From positions 1 to 42,194 of IMG/VR virus record IMGVR_UViG_3300046836_000222: 42,194 nt of DNA; one strand, 5' to 3'. Each line of letters opens with the position of its first letter. The stretch's first letter is position 1. The position numbers were made by a program, and so were the translations under genes. Shown piece by piece: positions 1 through 6,523 of this stretch. Below the pieces are notes generated by a model that saw nothing but the letters and a program-made list of their open reading frames with translations, was not told where the DNA came from and did no database searches. The DNA comes from a virus.

Positions 1-38
1 TTCGTGTCCCGTGGCATGGCGTAGCGGTGTCCTGGCAT
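1..38 (-). CDS. N-terminal part of a small ORF that crosses the window junction
   Basis: An ATG at 38 opens a frame (MPGHRYAMPRDT...) that runs off position 1. If position 1 is joined to 42194 the frame continues (junction codon AAT, Asn) through the segment at 42194-42098, giving a 44-aa basic protein ending ...KAKTYAR. The start lies a few bases after the stop of the zinc-finger gene at 42-182, in the same operon, and the end overlaps the methyltransferase start. Function is unknown. The continuity is direct evidence that the window is a circularly closing sequence. Confidence 0.6.
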   Translation of the reverse strand, partial: MPGHRYAMPRDT

Positions 39-41
39 CGC

Positions 42-182
42 CTACCGCAATCTCGCCGCGAGAACTTGCCAATGCATCGGACAGAGCGCCAGCCATGCGG
101 TCGTCCAGCCCTTTGTCTCGTAGCCACAGACTTCACAGCGGCCCCGGTGGGGGGGATGGTAGTCGCTCGGATATTGGTTCAT
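42..182 (-). CDS. Small zinc-finger protein, 46 aa
   Basis: MNQYPSDYHPPHRGRCEVCG is followed by a C...H pair (ALCPMHW), giving a CxxC...CxxH arrangement typical of a single treble-clef or zinc-ribbon finger. The start overlaps the stop of the upstream membrane-protein gene by ATGA (179-182), so translation is probably coupled. It ends TAG at 42-44, just before the next small ORF. No enzyme domain fits in this length. It may be a DNA- or protein-binding accessory factor; function unknown. Confidence 0.6.
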   Translation of the reverse strand: MNQYPSDYHPPHRGRCEVCGYETKGWTTAWLALCPMHWQVLAARLR

Positions 183-469
183 CGCTCCGCCTCCCAAACG
201 TCACAGACCCACACCTTGACACGGCTATCGTCTTGCTGCGTCCACTGCTGATGGCCCTTCAGACACAGGAGCGGGGACTCGGTGTCTTGTGCCGCGAGAT
301 GCACCCCAATCGCCACCACGGCGGCAATCGGCACCACGATCACAAACACCGGTACCAGCCCATTCGGCCAAGCGTCCTTGTATTCCGTCCACTCGATTGC
401 TGTGACCACAGCCCATATCCATGCGACGAGGACCAGTAATCCCACCATCACGACGAAGAAGATCGTCAT
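179..469 (-). CDS. Small membrane protein, 96 aa
   Basis: Two hydrophobic segments are visible: residues about 3-24 (FFVVMVGLLVLVAWIWAVVT) and about 38-58 (VPVFVIVVPIAAVVAIGVHL). A polar cysteine-containing C-terminus follows (about residues 60-96). This predicts an inner-membrane protein with both termini on the same side. It overlaps its neighbours by 4 nt at each end (ATGA junctions), inside the minus-strand early operon. It could be a superinfection-exclusion or host-takeover protein, but nothing in the sequence decides this. Confidence 0.65.
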   Translation of the reverse strand: MTIFFVVMVGLLVLVAWIWAVVTAIEWTEYKDAWPNGLVPVFVIVVPIAAVVAIGVHLAAQDTESPLLCLKGHQQWTQQDDSRVKVWVCDVWEAER

Positions 470-825
470 GCTGTCTGCTCCCGTTCGGCCTTCAACCGCA
501 ACGCCTCACACCACCGCTTGTTCCCACACACCGGCTCATGATCGCACTCCCGAAAGACAGCCTTGATAACCACGGGCTCATATTCGTCCAAATACATCCC
601 ACGCGACAGAAACTTGCTCGGCGTCACCTGATACTGCCGCTCGGAGGGCATGTGCGCCTTGTAGGCTTCCATCCCTGCGAGGATGACCTCGGGACTCGCA
701 TGGTTCAGTGCAAGGCGGTACTGCTTCTCGGCTTCCAGCTTGCCCCCCTCGCGTCTGGGGCAACTTCTCCAAAACACGTCAAAGGCGTCTGCGAGCGGAT
801 CAGGCTGAGGACGAAAGAGGCTCAT
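466..825 (-). CDS. Replication-initiation helper-like protein, 119 aa
   Basis: The N-terminal half reads FDVFWRSCPRREGGKLEAEK..., then VILAGMEAYKAHM and YQVTPSKFLSRGMYLDEY. This matches the pattern (FxxFWxxyPr+xgK..A...., ..QY..+PstWL....DEY) seen at the C-terminal end of many phage replication-initiation (O-like/DnaT-like) proteins. Here it stands alone, followed by a Cys-containing tail (CDHEPVCGNKRWC) that may bind zinc. Its position in the early operon with an SSB-like gene fits a role in phage DNA replication, such as helicase loading. This is inferred from pattern only. Confidence 0.5.
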   Translation of the reverse strand: MSLFRPQPDPLADAFDVFWRSCPRREGGKLEAEKQYRLALNHASPEVILAGMEAYKAHMPSERQYQVTPSKFLSRGMYLDEYEPVVIKAVFRECDHEPVCGNKRWCEALRLKAEREQTA

Positions 826-1052
826 CGATTCCCCTTCGCAAACTCCATCCAGCGCACAATCATCTCGTCCGCGATCTCATACCGCTCGTCTTCGGTCCAG
901 TCGGCGGTGTCAAATCCGCCATCTGACCCATGAGAGACGCCACCGATACAGTGCTCGCCATCAGGCAGACCCAAGCCGAGAATGCCGCCATTGGCGTAGA
1001 CCCTGCGTCCTGAATCCAGGATGTATTCGTTCTCTTTTTTGTCGTACGTCAT
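822..1052 (-). CDS. Hypothetical early protein, 76 aa
   Basis: The chosen start is the ATG at 1052 (MTYDKKENEYILDSGRRVYA), because the in-frame sequence further upstream is atypical and overlaps another possible ORF. The protein contains a glycine-rich stretch (GGILGLGLPDGEHCIGG) and an acidic, helical C-terminus (DWTEDERYEIADEMIVRWMEFAKG). The pattern of an opening beta hairpin and a GLPDG turn is common in small phage early proteins. The end overlaps the next gene by ATGA. Function unknown. Confidence 0.6.
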   Translation of the reverse strand: MTYDKKENEYILDSGRRVYANGGILGLGLPDGEHCIGGVSHGSDGGFDTADWTEDERYEIADEMIVRWMEFAKGNR

Positions 1053-1098
1053 GTACTTGTACCTGTACTGCTCTGTACGTCTTTCATTTCCGAACGGG

Positions 1099-1500
1099 CT
1101 AGATTCCAAGACCGAGGCATAGCACCGCTCCTGAGAGCCGTGCGTGCCTTGAAGCCAGATCACTCATTTCCGACGCGGGTGAGTTCCTGAGCCAAGGGCC
1201 GAGGCTCCGTGAATGCGCTGCCTCGACAGTCCCCAGACTCTCTGCTGGCATCACCAGCACTCCTGCGCGCTCTAGGGTTCGCCCACGCTGCGGCTCTGCA
1301 GTTCCACGGTAGCCGCTGTCGATACCGTTGCCCGCCGTTAGCTCCGACGCAAAGGCACCAGCGAGAAGAATTGAATTGTCGATGGTGTTTGGCTTAAGAT
1401 GCGTCCAGGCTTCGTGCCCGGATTCGCCGCTCCACCCGGCAATCCACGCCTCAGCTGTGACAAGCTGGGGCGTTTCTTTTTGCTGCCCGCTATTGTGCAT
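1099..1500 (-). CDS. Possible hypothetical protein, 133 aa (doubtful)
   Basis: This is the only long minus-strand frame filling the gap between the secreted protein gene (ends 1524) and the gene starting at 1052. It begins MHNSGQQKETPQLVTAEAWI, with only a weak AGG about 8 nt upstream. No family is recognised. Its last 48 nt lie inside a possible upstream extension of the next gene, and codon use looks less GC-biased at position 3 in the second half. It may be a real small gene, a decayed gene or chance. Confidence 0.35.
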   Translation of the reverse strand: MHNSGQQKETPQLVTAEAWIAGWSGESGHEAWTHLKPNTIDNSILLAGAFASELTAGNGIDSGYRGTAEPQRGRTLERAGVLVMPAESLGTVEAAHSRSLGPWLRNSPASEMSDLASRHARLSGAVLCLGLGI

Positions 1501-1523
1501 AGATGGGCCTGCGATTACAACCG

Positions 1524-1970
1524 CTATTTCACGTCAAACCCGACCGGCGCCGAGAGCGTCATCACCCCCGCCGCATTCCGAATCCGCAACTGCGCCGCAT
1601 GCGGTCCCACCGCCAGATGGGCATCCGCGACCGACAGCCATGCATTCACCCCCGAGTAGTACGGCGTATGGGCAAAATCACAGACGCTGTACGTTATCGC
1701 CCACACCTTGACATCCTCCCGCGCCGCCGGGAACAACACCACATTCGTGGCGACGGTCCCATCAATCACGAGTTCCGTGATGGCCTGCGTCCCACTGGAA
1801 CACTCGAACGCCCAGCCCCCGAACGTGAGAATGCCGGGATCCTGCCGCGCCACGTCCAGCCAGACGTGTTGGCCGAACGCCGCAATCGTAGCCAGGGCTT
1901 GGGGCGTCTGGGCGCCCAGCGAGGCGCTGAGGGCCGAGACGAGGCATCCAGTGAGCAGTCCTGATTTCAT
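1524..1970 (-). CDS. Secreted Ig-like domain protein, 148 aa
   Basis: The first 20 residues form a convincing Sec signal peptide (K then LLTGCLVSALSASLGAQ, cleavage near AQ-TP). The mature part contains FGGWAFECSSG, ITELVIDG, REDVKVWA and an end such as AVGPHAAQLRIRNAAGV. This order (GWA..., I..l.iDG, RxDV, L.xGpH...+.R) resembles an immunoglobulin-like domain frequent in cell-surface proteins of Acidobacteria and relatives. It is unusual in the early region of a phage; it might modify the host surface or be acquired host cargo. Signal peptide confidence is high, domain assignment moderate. Confidence 0.65.
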   Translation of the reverse strand: MKSGLLTGCLVSALSASLGAQTPQALATIAAFGQHVWLDVARQDPGILTFGGWAFECSSGTQAITELVIDGTVATNVVLFPAAREDVKVWAITYSVCDFAHTPYYSGVNAWLSVADAHLAVGPHAAQLRIRNAAGVMTLSAPVGFDVK

Positions 1971-1979
1971 CGTAAACTC

Positions 1980-2201
1980 CTAATCTCGTGGATACCCGTA
2001 GGCGACCAGACCCACGCCTACCGGGTCATTGGGATATAGCCGGAACTCCCAGTAGAGCGGGTGGCCGTAACAGGACCGCACAGTTTCCAGCACGTTCTCC
2101 AACTCGACGTGGACGTGGACCTCTGGCGTCATCTCACACTCCCCGTCGTGGACGCCGTGCCACTCCGTGCCGTCCTTCCAGACCTTCGCGTCACAACTCA
2201 T
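1980..2201 (-). CDS. Hypothetical early protein, 73 aa
   Basis: It starts MSCDAKVWKDGTEWHGVHDG and contains alternating strands (VHVHVELENVLETV, WEFRLYPND) that suggest a small alpha/beta fold. The start overlaps the stop of the upstream winged-helix-like gene by ATGA (2198-2201). Composition is acidic. No family recognised. Confidence 0.6.
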   Translation of the reverse strand: MSCDAKVWKDGTEWHGVHDGECEMTPEVHVHVELENVLETVRSCYGHPLYWEFRLYPNDPVGVGLVAYGYPRD

Positions 2202-2500
2202 CGCAGGGTCCAGTCGTTGAGATTGTGGGCATCCGTCGGCGCCTTCATCTCCGTTGTCGCAGGCACGTAACGGTAAAAGGAGTCCGTGCGTACACGGACC
2301 CCCTCCAGATCCCGCACCGGGACCAACTGGTTCTCGATGGTCCCCTGCCCTGCGGCCTCCAGTGCCTTACGGGCCTCGCTGACGCGCGTGCGCCACGCAA
2401 ACTGCCCACCGATGCCCTGGAGGGCCCCTGCGTTGACCCAGACGCCCGGACGGGCCATCAGATACTCCTTCACGGCTTCGACAAACGGACGTCTGGTCAT
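2198..2500 (-). CDS. Winged-helix-like small protein, 100 aa
   Basis: Residues about 5-50 (FVEAVKEYLMARPGVWVNAG, then WRTRVSEARKAL) have the helix-turn-helix layout of small phage winged-helix proteins: a predicted helix, a short turn with VNA, and a recognition-type helix carrying R residues. The rest (VRVRTDSFYRYVP) would form the wing. It is likely a DNA-binding accessory protein of the early operon. ATGA overlap with the next gene. Confidence 0.5.
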   Translation of the reverse strand: MTRRPFVEAVKEYLMARPGVWVNAGALQGIGGQFAWRTRVSEARKALEAAGQGTIENQLVPVRDLEGVRVRTDSFYRYVPATTEMKAPTDAHNLNDWTLR

Positions 2501-2503
2501 GGC

Positions 2504-2941
2504 CTAGCTCTTCGCGTTCGCCGTGGCCGCTTCCAGCGCCGCCAACTGGGCATTCGCCGCATCCAGCTCGGGCTGGAAATCCACCAATGCCGGCGTCTTC
2601 AGGTCCGCAATCTGCTGCTTCAGGTCCGCAATCGCCTGGGTCGCCGCGGCCACATCCGCCGTGAGAGTCGCATTGAACGCCTGCACTAAGGTCTTGAGTT
2701 CGTCAATCGTCTGGGCCATCTGCTGTACCTCGTGATGAATGTTATCGAGTTGGAGCGCAAGGAGTACACTGAGACCACTGCCGGGGTGAAACGGGCACAC
2801 GTTCGAACCGTCAGGCGTCCGATGCCAGCCGCCCTTCATCATCGTGGCGACCACGTCGGTGACATGCGGGGCGATGGTGAGGCTATTGGAGCAGAACGGC
2901 GTGTCGCAGGTAATCGTGAGCCAGCCGTGTTGATGGTCCAT
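2504..2941 (-). CDS. Zinc-binding N-terminus plus coiled coil, 145 aa
   Basis: Residues about 8-55 carry a Cys/His set (TCDTPFC ... GWHR ... CPFHPG) typical of a small zinc finger. From about residue 60 the protein is a long coiled coil with alanine/leucine heptads (DELKTLVQAFNATL, AIADLKQQIADLK, AQLAALEAAT). It may be a bridging or oligomeric adaptor. The ATG overlaps the TGA of the upstream HNH gene by one base (TGATG), indicating coupling. No specific function can be given. Confidence 0.6.
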   Translation of the reverse strand: MDHQHGWLTITCDTPFCSNSLTIAPHVTDVVATMMKGGWHRTPDGSNVCPFHPGSGLSVLLALQLDNIHHEVQQMAQTIDELKTLVQAFNATLTADVAAATQAIADLKQQIADLKTPALVDFQPELDAANAQLAALEAATANAKS

Positions 2942-3315
2942 CAGCGTCTCCGATCCGTGGTGATTTTCACATGCGGCGGTAACGGACGCACCCCAAACAG
3001 ATCCACCACCGCCGCCTCGTGAATCTCAAACGTGAGCCTCGCGTCGGCGTTCTTCCCGAAGATCCACAACTGCCGCGCATGGAGCATTGAGTGACATCGG
3101 TCGTCTAAAGTGACCAAGTTCTGTGTGCTCCACTGGCCGCCCTTCGACCGGAACGTCAGGTGGTGCAGATGGAGCCGTTCGTGGCGTCCACAGCACCGGC
3201 AGCGGCGTTTATCACGCTCGTTCACGGCGGCACGGGTGGCGCGCTCGAGCGCTGACAGCTCGCGCTTGATGTCCTGCTTCTCGAAGACGCGTGGGCGAGG
3301 TTTCGGGAACATCAT
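2941..3315 (-). CDS. HNH endonuclease, 124 aa
   Basis: A classic HNH domain occupies residues about 35-82: two CxxC-type knuckles around RCRCCGRHERLHLHHLTFRS, then NLVTLDDRCHSMLH. The HH pair and final H supply metal binding and catalysis. It is in the early operon and overlaps the upstream AP2/HNH-like gene by 4 nt. Standalone HNH proteins in phages act as homing endonucleases or assist packaging; here, far from terminase, homing or host-DNA attack is more likely. Confidence 0.8.
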   Translation of the reverse strand: MMFPKPRPRVFEKQDIKRELSALERATRAAVNERDKRRCRCCGRHERLHLHHLTFRSKGGQWSTQNLVTLDDRCHSMLHARQLWIFGKNADARLTFEIHEAAVVDLFGVRPLPPHVKITTDRRR

Positions 3316-3911
3316 CGCTCGAGCCGCATGAGACTAAGCCTCTGAAGGCGCACCGTGAGACGCCCATACATGGCGCCTGGATTCATCGCCAGGATGTGGG
3401 CGATCTGATTTACCGAAATAGGCTCGTCGTCTATCGTTAAGAACCGTAGCGATCTGCGCGTGTTCGCGTCCTGCTGCGCCCGTGTCGCCCAGCGACAATT
3501 GTTTGGTTCGTAATTACCAAACGTGTCGAGGCGATCGAGAGACATGCCGGGTTGACGTTCTCCCATGTCTTCTAGGAAGTTCTCAAAACTGTCCCAGCGG
3601 TCGCAGACCGTGACCCCGACAGCGCCGTACCGGCGATAATTCAGAGACGCTGTATTTGTGCATCTAGACCACATCGACTGCCACGATTTATACGTCACTG
3701 ACCTAGACATACCGTGCGTGCGAATCATGCATCCGCATGATTTTTGATGCCCCCGCCTAACTGCGGAGCCAGAGACGACCTTTTCGACACCACAGTCACA
3801 TCTAACCAGCCAGTGCATGTGTCCATTGCGAACGCCAGCACGCTCTTTCACGACAAGTCTATTGAAACGCAAACCCGTCATGTCTATTGCGAATCGTCCC
3901 TTAATGCCCAC
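3312..3911 (-). CDS. Phage HNH/AP2-like homing-type endonuclease, 199 aa
   Basis: It shows the pattern of a widespread phage protein family: a zinc-ribbon start (CDCGVEKVV...SCGC), then YKSWQSMWSRCTN, YRRYGAVGVTVCDRW, SFENFLEDMGERQPGMSLDR and NYEPNNCRWATRAQQ. In related proteins this block is the nuclease/AP2-type DNA-binding module. A C-terminal helix-turn-helix-like part (PISVNQIAHILAMNPGAMYG) probably reads DNA. Start: GTG at 3911, chosen because GAGG lies 7 nt upstream; it overlaps the end of the previous gene. It is likely a freestanding homing endonuclease. Confidence 0.75.
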   Translation of the reverse strand: MGIKGRFAIDMTGLRFNRLVVKERAGVRNGHMHWLVRCDCGVEKVVSGSAVRRGHQKSCGCMIRTHGMSRSVTYKSWQSMWSRCTNTASLNYRRYGAVGVTVCDRWDSFENFLEDMGERQPGMSLDRLDTFGNYEPNNCRWATRAQQDANTRRSLRFLTIDDEPISVNQIAHILAMNPGAMYGRLTVRLQRLSLMRLER

Positions 3912-4284
3912 TGCCGAGCCTCATCGTTTCTGCCTGGGTCCGCAAGAACTGCCGCAAGCTGATAATCATCTGCTCCACCAATTTCAGCGTGTCCCGACTC
4001 TCCGTGAACTTCGCCCACTGCGGCGAACACTCCGCCTCGATCTTCGCGCGGTTCGCTTTCTCCGCATTCCGCAGACAGTGCAGGAGAATCACCTTATACG
4101 CCTGGTCGGCCGTGCGCTGTTCATCCAGGCAGTTACCGAGAAGCGCCGTGGCCTGATTCAGCATCTCGGAGGCACGGTCGGGCGTGAGGTCGCACACGGA
4201 TGCCAGTTCCGCCTGGATGAGCCCTACGAGTTCACGGACGGTGCGCTCAGCCACGCTAGAAGGGTGGCTCATTGGGATCGTCAT
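3901..4284 (-). CDS. Helical early protein next to SSB, 127 aa
   Basis: Almost entirely helical: AERTVRELVGLIQAELASV, then ATALLGNCLDEQRTADQAYK and LKLVEQMIISLRQFLRTQAE. The layout matches small phage proteins that I recall being encoded beside SSB-like genes. Start ATG 4284 is preferred (GGGG a few bases upstream); ATG 4272 is an alternative. It overlaps the end of the SSB-like gene, so coupled expression is expected. It may be a partner of the replication or recombination machinery, inferred from the neighbourhood only. Confidence 0.55.
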   Translation of the reverse strand: MTIPMSHPSSVAERTVRELVGLIQAELASVCDLTPDRASEMLNQATALLGNCLDEQRTADQAYKVILLHCLRNAEKANRAKIEAECSPQWAKFTESRDTLKLVEQMIISLRQFLRTQAETMRLGSGH

Positions 4285-4825
4285 CGGGGCCCCAGTTCGG
4301 TTCGACAAAATTATCCTGCGGCGCTGGTTCCGCGAGTGCCGGCACTGGCTTCGCTTCTGGTTCCTGTCGCACGTAGTCACGGGGCGACATCTTGATCATG
4401 CCCTTGACGAGCGGCATGACCGCGAGGACGTTGGCGAACGTCTTGGTCCCATCCTTAGACGGCGAGTGCTGCACGTTGACGAGCGCATTGGCGCCAATTA
4501 GTTTCTCGATGTCAAATCCGTAGAGTTCTTCCGCCGTGAACGCTTTCCCGCGCCAACTCTGGAGGTCGTGCCGGAGCGTGGCTTTTTCGTGCAGCGACAG
4601 CGTGTAGCGCTTGTAGAGCAGAAACCGCTTCCCGTCGTCTCGGAGGTCTTCGATTTGCCACACCACGTTGACCTTATGCTGCATCTTCAGTTCGCCCGTG
4701 CGCTCGTCAGGGAACGACGACTTCAGCATCCCGAGGTCAATCACATCAACGCAGACGGCCTGATGGACGCCCTCTGTCGCGAGTGCATACGTCTTCGTGT
4801 CTCCGCCTTTGGCGATGATGGGCAC
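4256..4825 (-). CDS. Putative single-stranded DNA-binding protein, 189 aa
   Basis: The body (VHQAVCVDVIDLGML, HKVNVVWQIEDLRDDGKRF, KRYTLSLHEKATLRHDLQSW, GFDIEKLIGANALVNVQH, TFANVLAVMPL) looks like an all-beta OB-type domain of a phage SSB-like family. The C-terminus is a flexible P/E-rich linker ending DDDPNEPPF: an acidic tip closed by Pro-Phe, as in bacterial SSB (DDDIPF), where it docks partner proteins. Start GTG 4825 has AAGGAG upstream and overlaps the previous stop (TAGTG). It probably protects ssDNA in phage replication and recruits host factors. Confidence 0.65.
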   Translation of the reverse strand: MPIIAKGGDTKTYALATEGVHQAVCVDVIDLGMLKSSFPDERTGELKMQHKVNVVWQIEDLRDDGKRFLLYKRYTLSLHEKATLRHDLQSWRGKAFTAEELYGFDIEKLIGANALVNVQHSPSKDGTKTFANVLAVMPLVKGMIKMSPRDYVRQEPEAKPVPALAEPAPQDNFVEPNWGPDDDPNEPPF

Positions 4826-5064
4826 TATTCACTCTCCTTCATGACGTCGCAGTTTTTCGAGAGATGTTCAAATATCCAGTCTCGCATCCAGCGGCCCACG
4901 GTGTCAGCATCAGCGACCTTCATCTGGCCCCAGTTCTCCGTGCCCATCGCGTTATAGCCGTCGAAACGCTCCAGCCACTTGTTACCCTGCTGGTCTTCGA
5001 CAATGCGCCACTTGGGCTTGTCGTCCTTTGTCGTGAGGACGAGCACGCGCGGTCCATCACCCAC
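4825..5064 (-). CDS. Hypothetical early protein, 79 aa
   Basis: The start was moved to GTG 5064 because a perfect AAGGAG (5074-5079) sits 9 nt upstream; a longer frame from 5133 would overlap the preceding gene heavily. The protein is rich in W and charged residues (KWRIVEDQQGNKWLERFDGY, GRWMRDWIFEHLSKNC). The C-terminal helix is typical of small phage proteins. It overlaps the upstream gene by 8 nt. Function unknown. Confidence 0.6.
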   Translation of the reverse strand: MGDGPRVLVLTTKDDKPKWRIVEDQQGNKWLERFDGYNAMGTENWGQMKVADADTVGRWMRDWIFEHLSKNCDVMKESE

Positions 5065-5200
5065 GACGCAACGCTCCTTGACAGCCGACCCAGCGTGGCC
5101 CCTGACACCAGTGGGCCGCGAGGGGCTTTCCACAGACGCTACAGCGGAGGTCTGCCGGCGGTTCGACAGCGCGGCGTTTCTTGACGGGCGTCCGTTTCAT
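5057..5200 (-). CDS. Small zinc-knuckle protein, 47 aa
   Basis: MKRTPVKKRRAVEPPADLRC begins a lysine/arginine-rich N-terminus, followed by CSVCGKP...HWC...GC, a single zinc knuckle. The start at ATG 5200 overlaps the upstream stop by ATGA (5197-5200). The basic tail plus zinc site suggests nucleic-acid binding. Confidence 0.55.
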   Translation of the reverse strand: MKRTPVKKRRAVEPPADLRCSVCGKPLAAHWCQGPRWVGCQGALRRG

Positions 5201-5379
5201 GGCAGTTCCTTCCGCTCGATCAGAAACGTAAGATCCCGCACCCACTTCGCCACCCGTTCGCCGCCGTAGAGCGCAATCATCGCTTCCAACGCTTGCTGAA
5301 CCGCGAGTACGTGTTCAGGATCTGGGCCGAGGAACGTCACAAGTGGCGGATCGCGTGGGTCAAACGCCATCGTCGTCAT
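5197..5379 (-). CDS. Hypothetical early protein, 60 aa
   Basis: MTTMAFDPRDPPLVTFLGPD leads into a helical C-terminal half (VLAVQQALEAMIALYGGERV, WVRDLTFLIERK). A second in-frame ATG at 5370 is an equally possible start. It overlaps the small membrane gene upstream by 20 nt. No family recognised. Confidence 0.5.
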   Translation of the reverse strand: MTTMAFDPRDPPLVTFLGPDPEHVLAVQQALEAMIALYGGERVAKWVRDLTFLIERKELP

Positions 5380-5470
5380 CTCGCAACAGCTCGCGGACCC
5401 ATTCGGCGCCGAGGTAGACGACTGTCGTCACCACCATCGACACAATCCAGAAGCCCAGCAGACGGGTCAT
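5360..5470 (-). CDS. Tiny membrane protein, 36 aa
   Basis: It encodes MTRLLGFWIVSMVVTTVVYL followed by GAEWVRELLRDDDDGV: one transmembrane helix (about residues 4-21) and an acidic tail. It starts by an ATGA overlap with the gene at 5467-5778 and ends TGA inside the start of the next gene, so it sits in a tightly packed operon, which supports it being real despite its size. One-helix phage peptides of this kind can act on host membrane proteins; the role here is unknown. Confidence 0.55.
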   Translation of the reverse strand: MTRLLGFWIVSMVVTTVVYLGAEWVRELLRDDDDGV

Positions 5471-5778
5471 GGCATTTGTCCTGTGAGCAACCACGCTAGC
5501 CGGTTGAAGAATCCCATCGACGTAAACCTATTGATGTCCGTCCGAACGATACCGGTCCACTCGTAACATGCAAGTTCTGCGATGGACTTCGGATCACCGA
5601 TGCGCCGGAACGTCTCATGCGCGACCGTATCGAACATGGCGCGGGTCTCGACCTCACGCTTTAGCGCTGCCTGTAATTCTTCGACACGCTGGCCGAGCTC
5701 GATGATGCGGTTCGCCAAAATATCCAGCGAGAGAAATCCGTGCAGCCCCATGTCGAGTGGTGACGGCTTCTTCTTCAC
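5467..5778 (-). CDS. Coiled-coil early protein, 103 aa
   Basis: The start GTG 5778 is chosen because AGAGGAG lies 5 nt upstream; the frame upstream of it is low-quality. The protein reads VKKKPSPLDMGLHGFLSLDI, then a helical stretch with heptads (NRIIELGQRVEELQAALKRE), and a C-terminal DINRFTSMGFFNRLAWLLTG. It might associate with the membrane through the amphipathic C-terminus. ATGA overlaps on both sides. Function unknown. Confidence 0.55.
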   Translation of the reverse strand: MKKKPSPLDMGLHGFLSLDILANRIIELGQRVEELQAALKREVETRAMFDTVAHETFRRIGDPKSIAELACYEWTGIVRTDINRFTSMGFFNRLAWLLTGQMP

Positions 5779-5936
5779 GGCTGCTCCTCTACACGGGACC
5801 GCTGTTCTTCCCACGTCAACCGACGTTCCCGTACGGGGCCGTTCCGAGTGACCTTCGGCAGCCGCTTCATGCGAGCGGCAAACTCCACCACCGTGATCTC
5901 GCGGTAGACACAGAGCCAGCGTAAGAAGCGCATCAT
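5775..5936 (-). CDS. Small basic early protein, 53 aa
   Basis: Start ATG 5936 (an ATGATG pair) overlaps the TGA of the repressor gene. The product (MMRFLRWLCVYREITVVEFA, then RMKRLPKVTRNGPVRERRL) is strongly basic, suggesting nucleic-acid or membrane contact. It is directly co-transcribed with the repressor, a common place for immunity accessory proteins. Function unknown. Confidence 0.5.
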   Translation of the reverse strand: MMRFLRWLCVYREITVVEFAARMKRLPKVTRNGPVRERRLTWEEQRSRVEEQP

Positions 5937-6172
5937 GCCGCACTCACTTTCGCGAGATACCGCCGCACCGAATAGCCCAACGTCACGGCCAGTTTCGTCG
6001 CCGTCTTCGCCGTCTGGGTTTCCCCGTCGAGGAAGTTCGTAATCGTCCGGTGGGCCAACCCCGACCGCCGGGAGAGTTCCCGCACCGACCAGCCCTTCAC
6101 CGTCATGTCCGACACCAGCAACCGCACATTCCAGAGCGCGTGCGGAGCTTGATACGTGCGTGGCTTCGTCAT
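5933..6172 (-). CDS. Cro/C1-type (XRE) transcriptional repressor, 79 aa
   Basis: Residues about 17-75 form a helix-turn-helix: LVSDMTVKGWSVRELSRRSG, LAHRTITNFLDGETQTAKTA, TKLAVTLGYSVRRYL. This is the five-helix XRE layout, with SVRELSRRSG as the first HTH helix and HRTITNFLDG as the recognition helix. There is no cleavage/oligomerisation domain, so it is Cro-like in size. Start ATG 6172 is preferred over the frame extension to 6208 because a near-perfect promoter (6180-6208) puts transcription start at or next to this ATG, giving a leaderless mRNA like lambda cI from PRM. It probably controls the switch to rightward genes and its own synthesis. Confidence 0.8.
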   Translation of the reverse strand: MTKPRTYQAPHALWNVRLLVSDMTVKGWSVRELSRRSGLAHRTITNFLDGETQTAKTATKLAVTLGYSVRRYLAKVSAA

Positions 6173-6179
6173 GCACGAG

Positions 6180-6208
6180 ACTCTACGCTTCGCTGGTTGA
6201 GTTGTCAA
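6180..6208 (-). promoter_or_regulatory. Strong sigma70-like promoter for the repressor operon
   Basis: On the minus strand, TTGACA (6208-6203) is followed by a 17-nt spacer and TAGAGT (6185-6180). The repressor ATG at 6172 is only 7 nt beyond the -10, so the transcript should be leaderless. Because this operon continues through the SSB-like gene, it may drive much early leftward transcription. Confidence 0.7.
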
Positions 6209-6234
6209 TAGTCTGTGGACTTAATTCTACGCTT
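6182..6234. promoter_or_regulatory. Direct repeat TCTACGCTT flanking the repressor promoter
   Basis: TCTACGCTT occurs at 6182-6190 and again at 6226-6234, 44 bp apart in the same orientation. One copy overlaps the -10 of the repressor promoter. Between them lies AGTCTGTGGACT, an inverted repeat. These are candidate operator elements for the XRE repressor. Confidence 0.4.
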
Positions 6235-6256
6235 GTGTGAAGAATCTTGCGGTACG

Positions 6257-6265
6257 TGTTATGCT
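6257..6265 (+). promoter_or_regulatory. Possible rightward extended -10 promoter
   Basis: TGTTATGCT matches TGn plus a TATGCT hexamer on the plus strand, without a good -35 at the usual spacing. It would start about position 6272, just ahead of the ORF at 6281, divergent from the repressor. Weak evidence. Confidence 0.3.
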
Positions 6266-6280
6266 TACGGCGAGACCGAT

Positions 6281-6484
6281 ATGCAGCATGACCGCCGTGA
6301 TCCCGCCTGCCAGGCTCCGATCCCGAATGGCCGGCGCCTGACCGATCCCCGTGTCCCGCGCTCCATCTACCCGTTTCTCGCAGGACTCGGTATCGAGCCG
6401 CCTCGAGAATCGCCGGTGGGGCAGCCGCGTTTCCGACTCATACGCAAGCCGTCGCAGCCCCGGACAGCTCAGCCGAGACGCTAA
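6281..6484 (+). CDS. Possible small basic protein opposite the repressor, 67 aa
   Basis: ATG at 6281 has GGCGAG 6 nt upstream and follows a possible extended -10. The product (MQHDRRDPACQAPIPNGRRL ... FLAGLGIEPPRESP ... RFRLIRKPSQ) is Arg/Pro-rich with no recognised domain. Its position is where a Cro or anti-repressor would lie, but it has no HTH. The opposite strand is also open here, so coding status is uncertain; otherwise 6209-6523 holds only regulatory sequence. Confidence 0.35.
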   Translation: MQHDRRDPACQAPIPNGRRLTDPRVPRSIYPFLAGLGIEPPRESPVGQPRFRLIRKPSQPRTAQPRR

Positions 6485-6523
6485 CGGCACAGCCCGTGCT
6501 ATCGTCACCGGCTGAGGTGAGCG

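Noticed and set aside
11-566. Plus-strand open frames at the left end
   Set aside because: They are shadows of three overlapping minus-strand genes linked by ATGA junctions.
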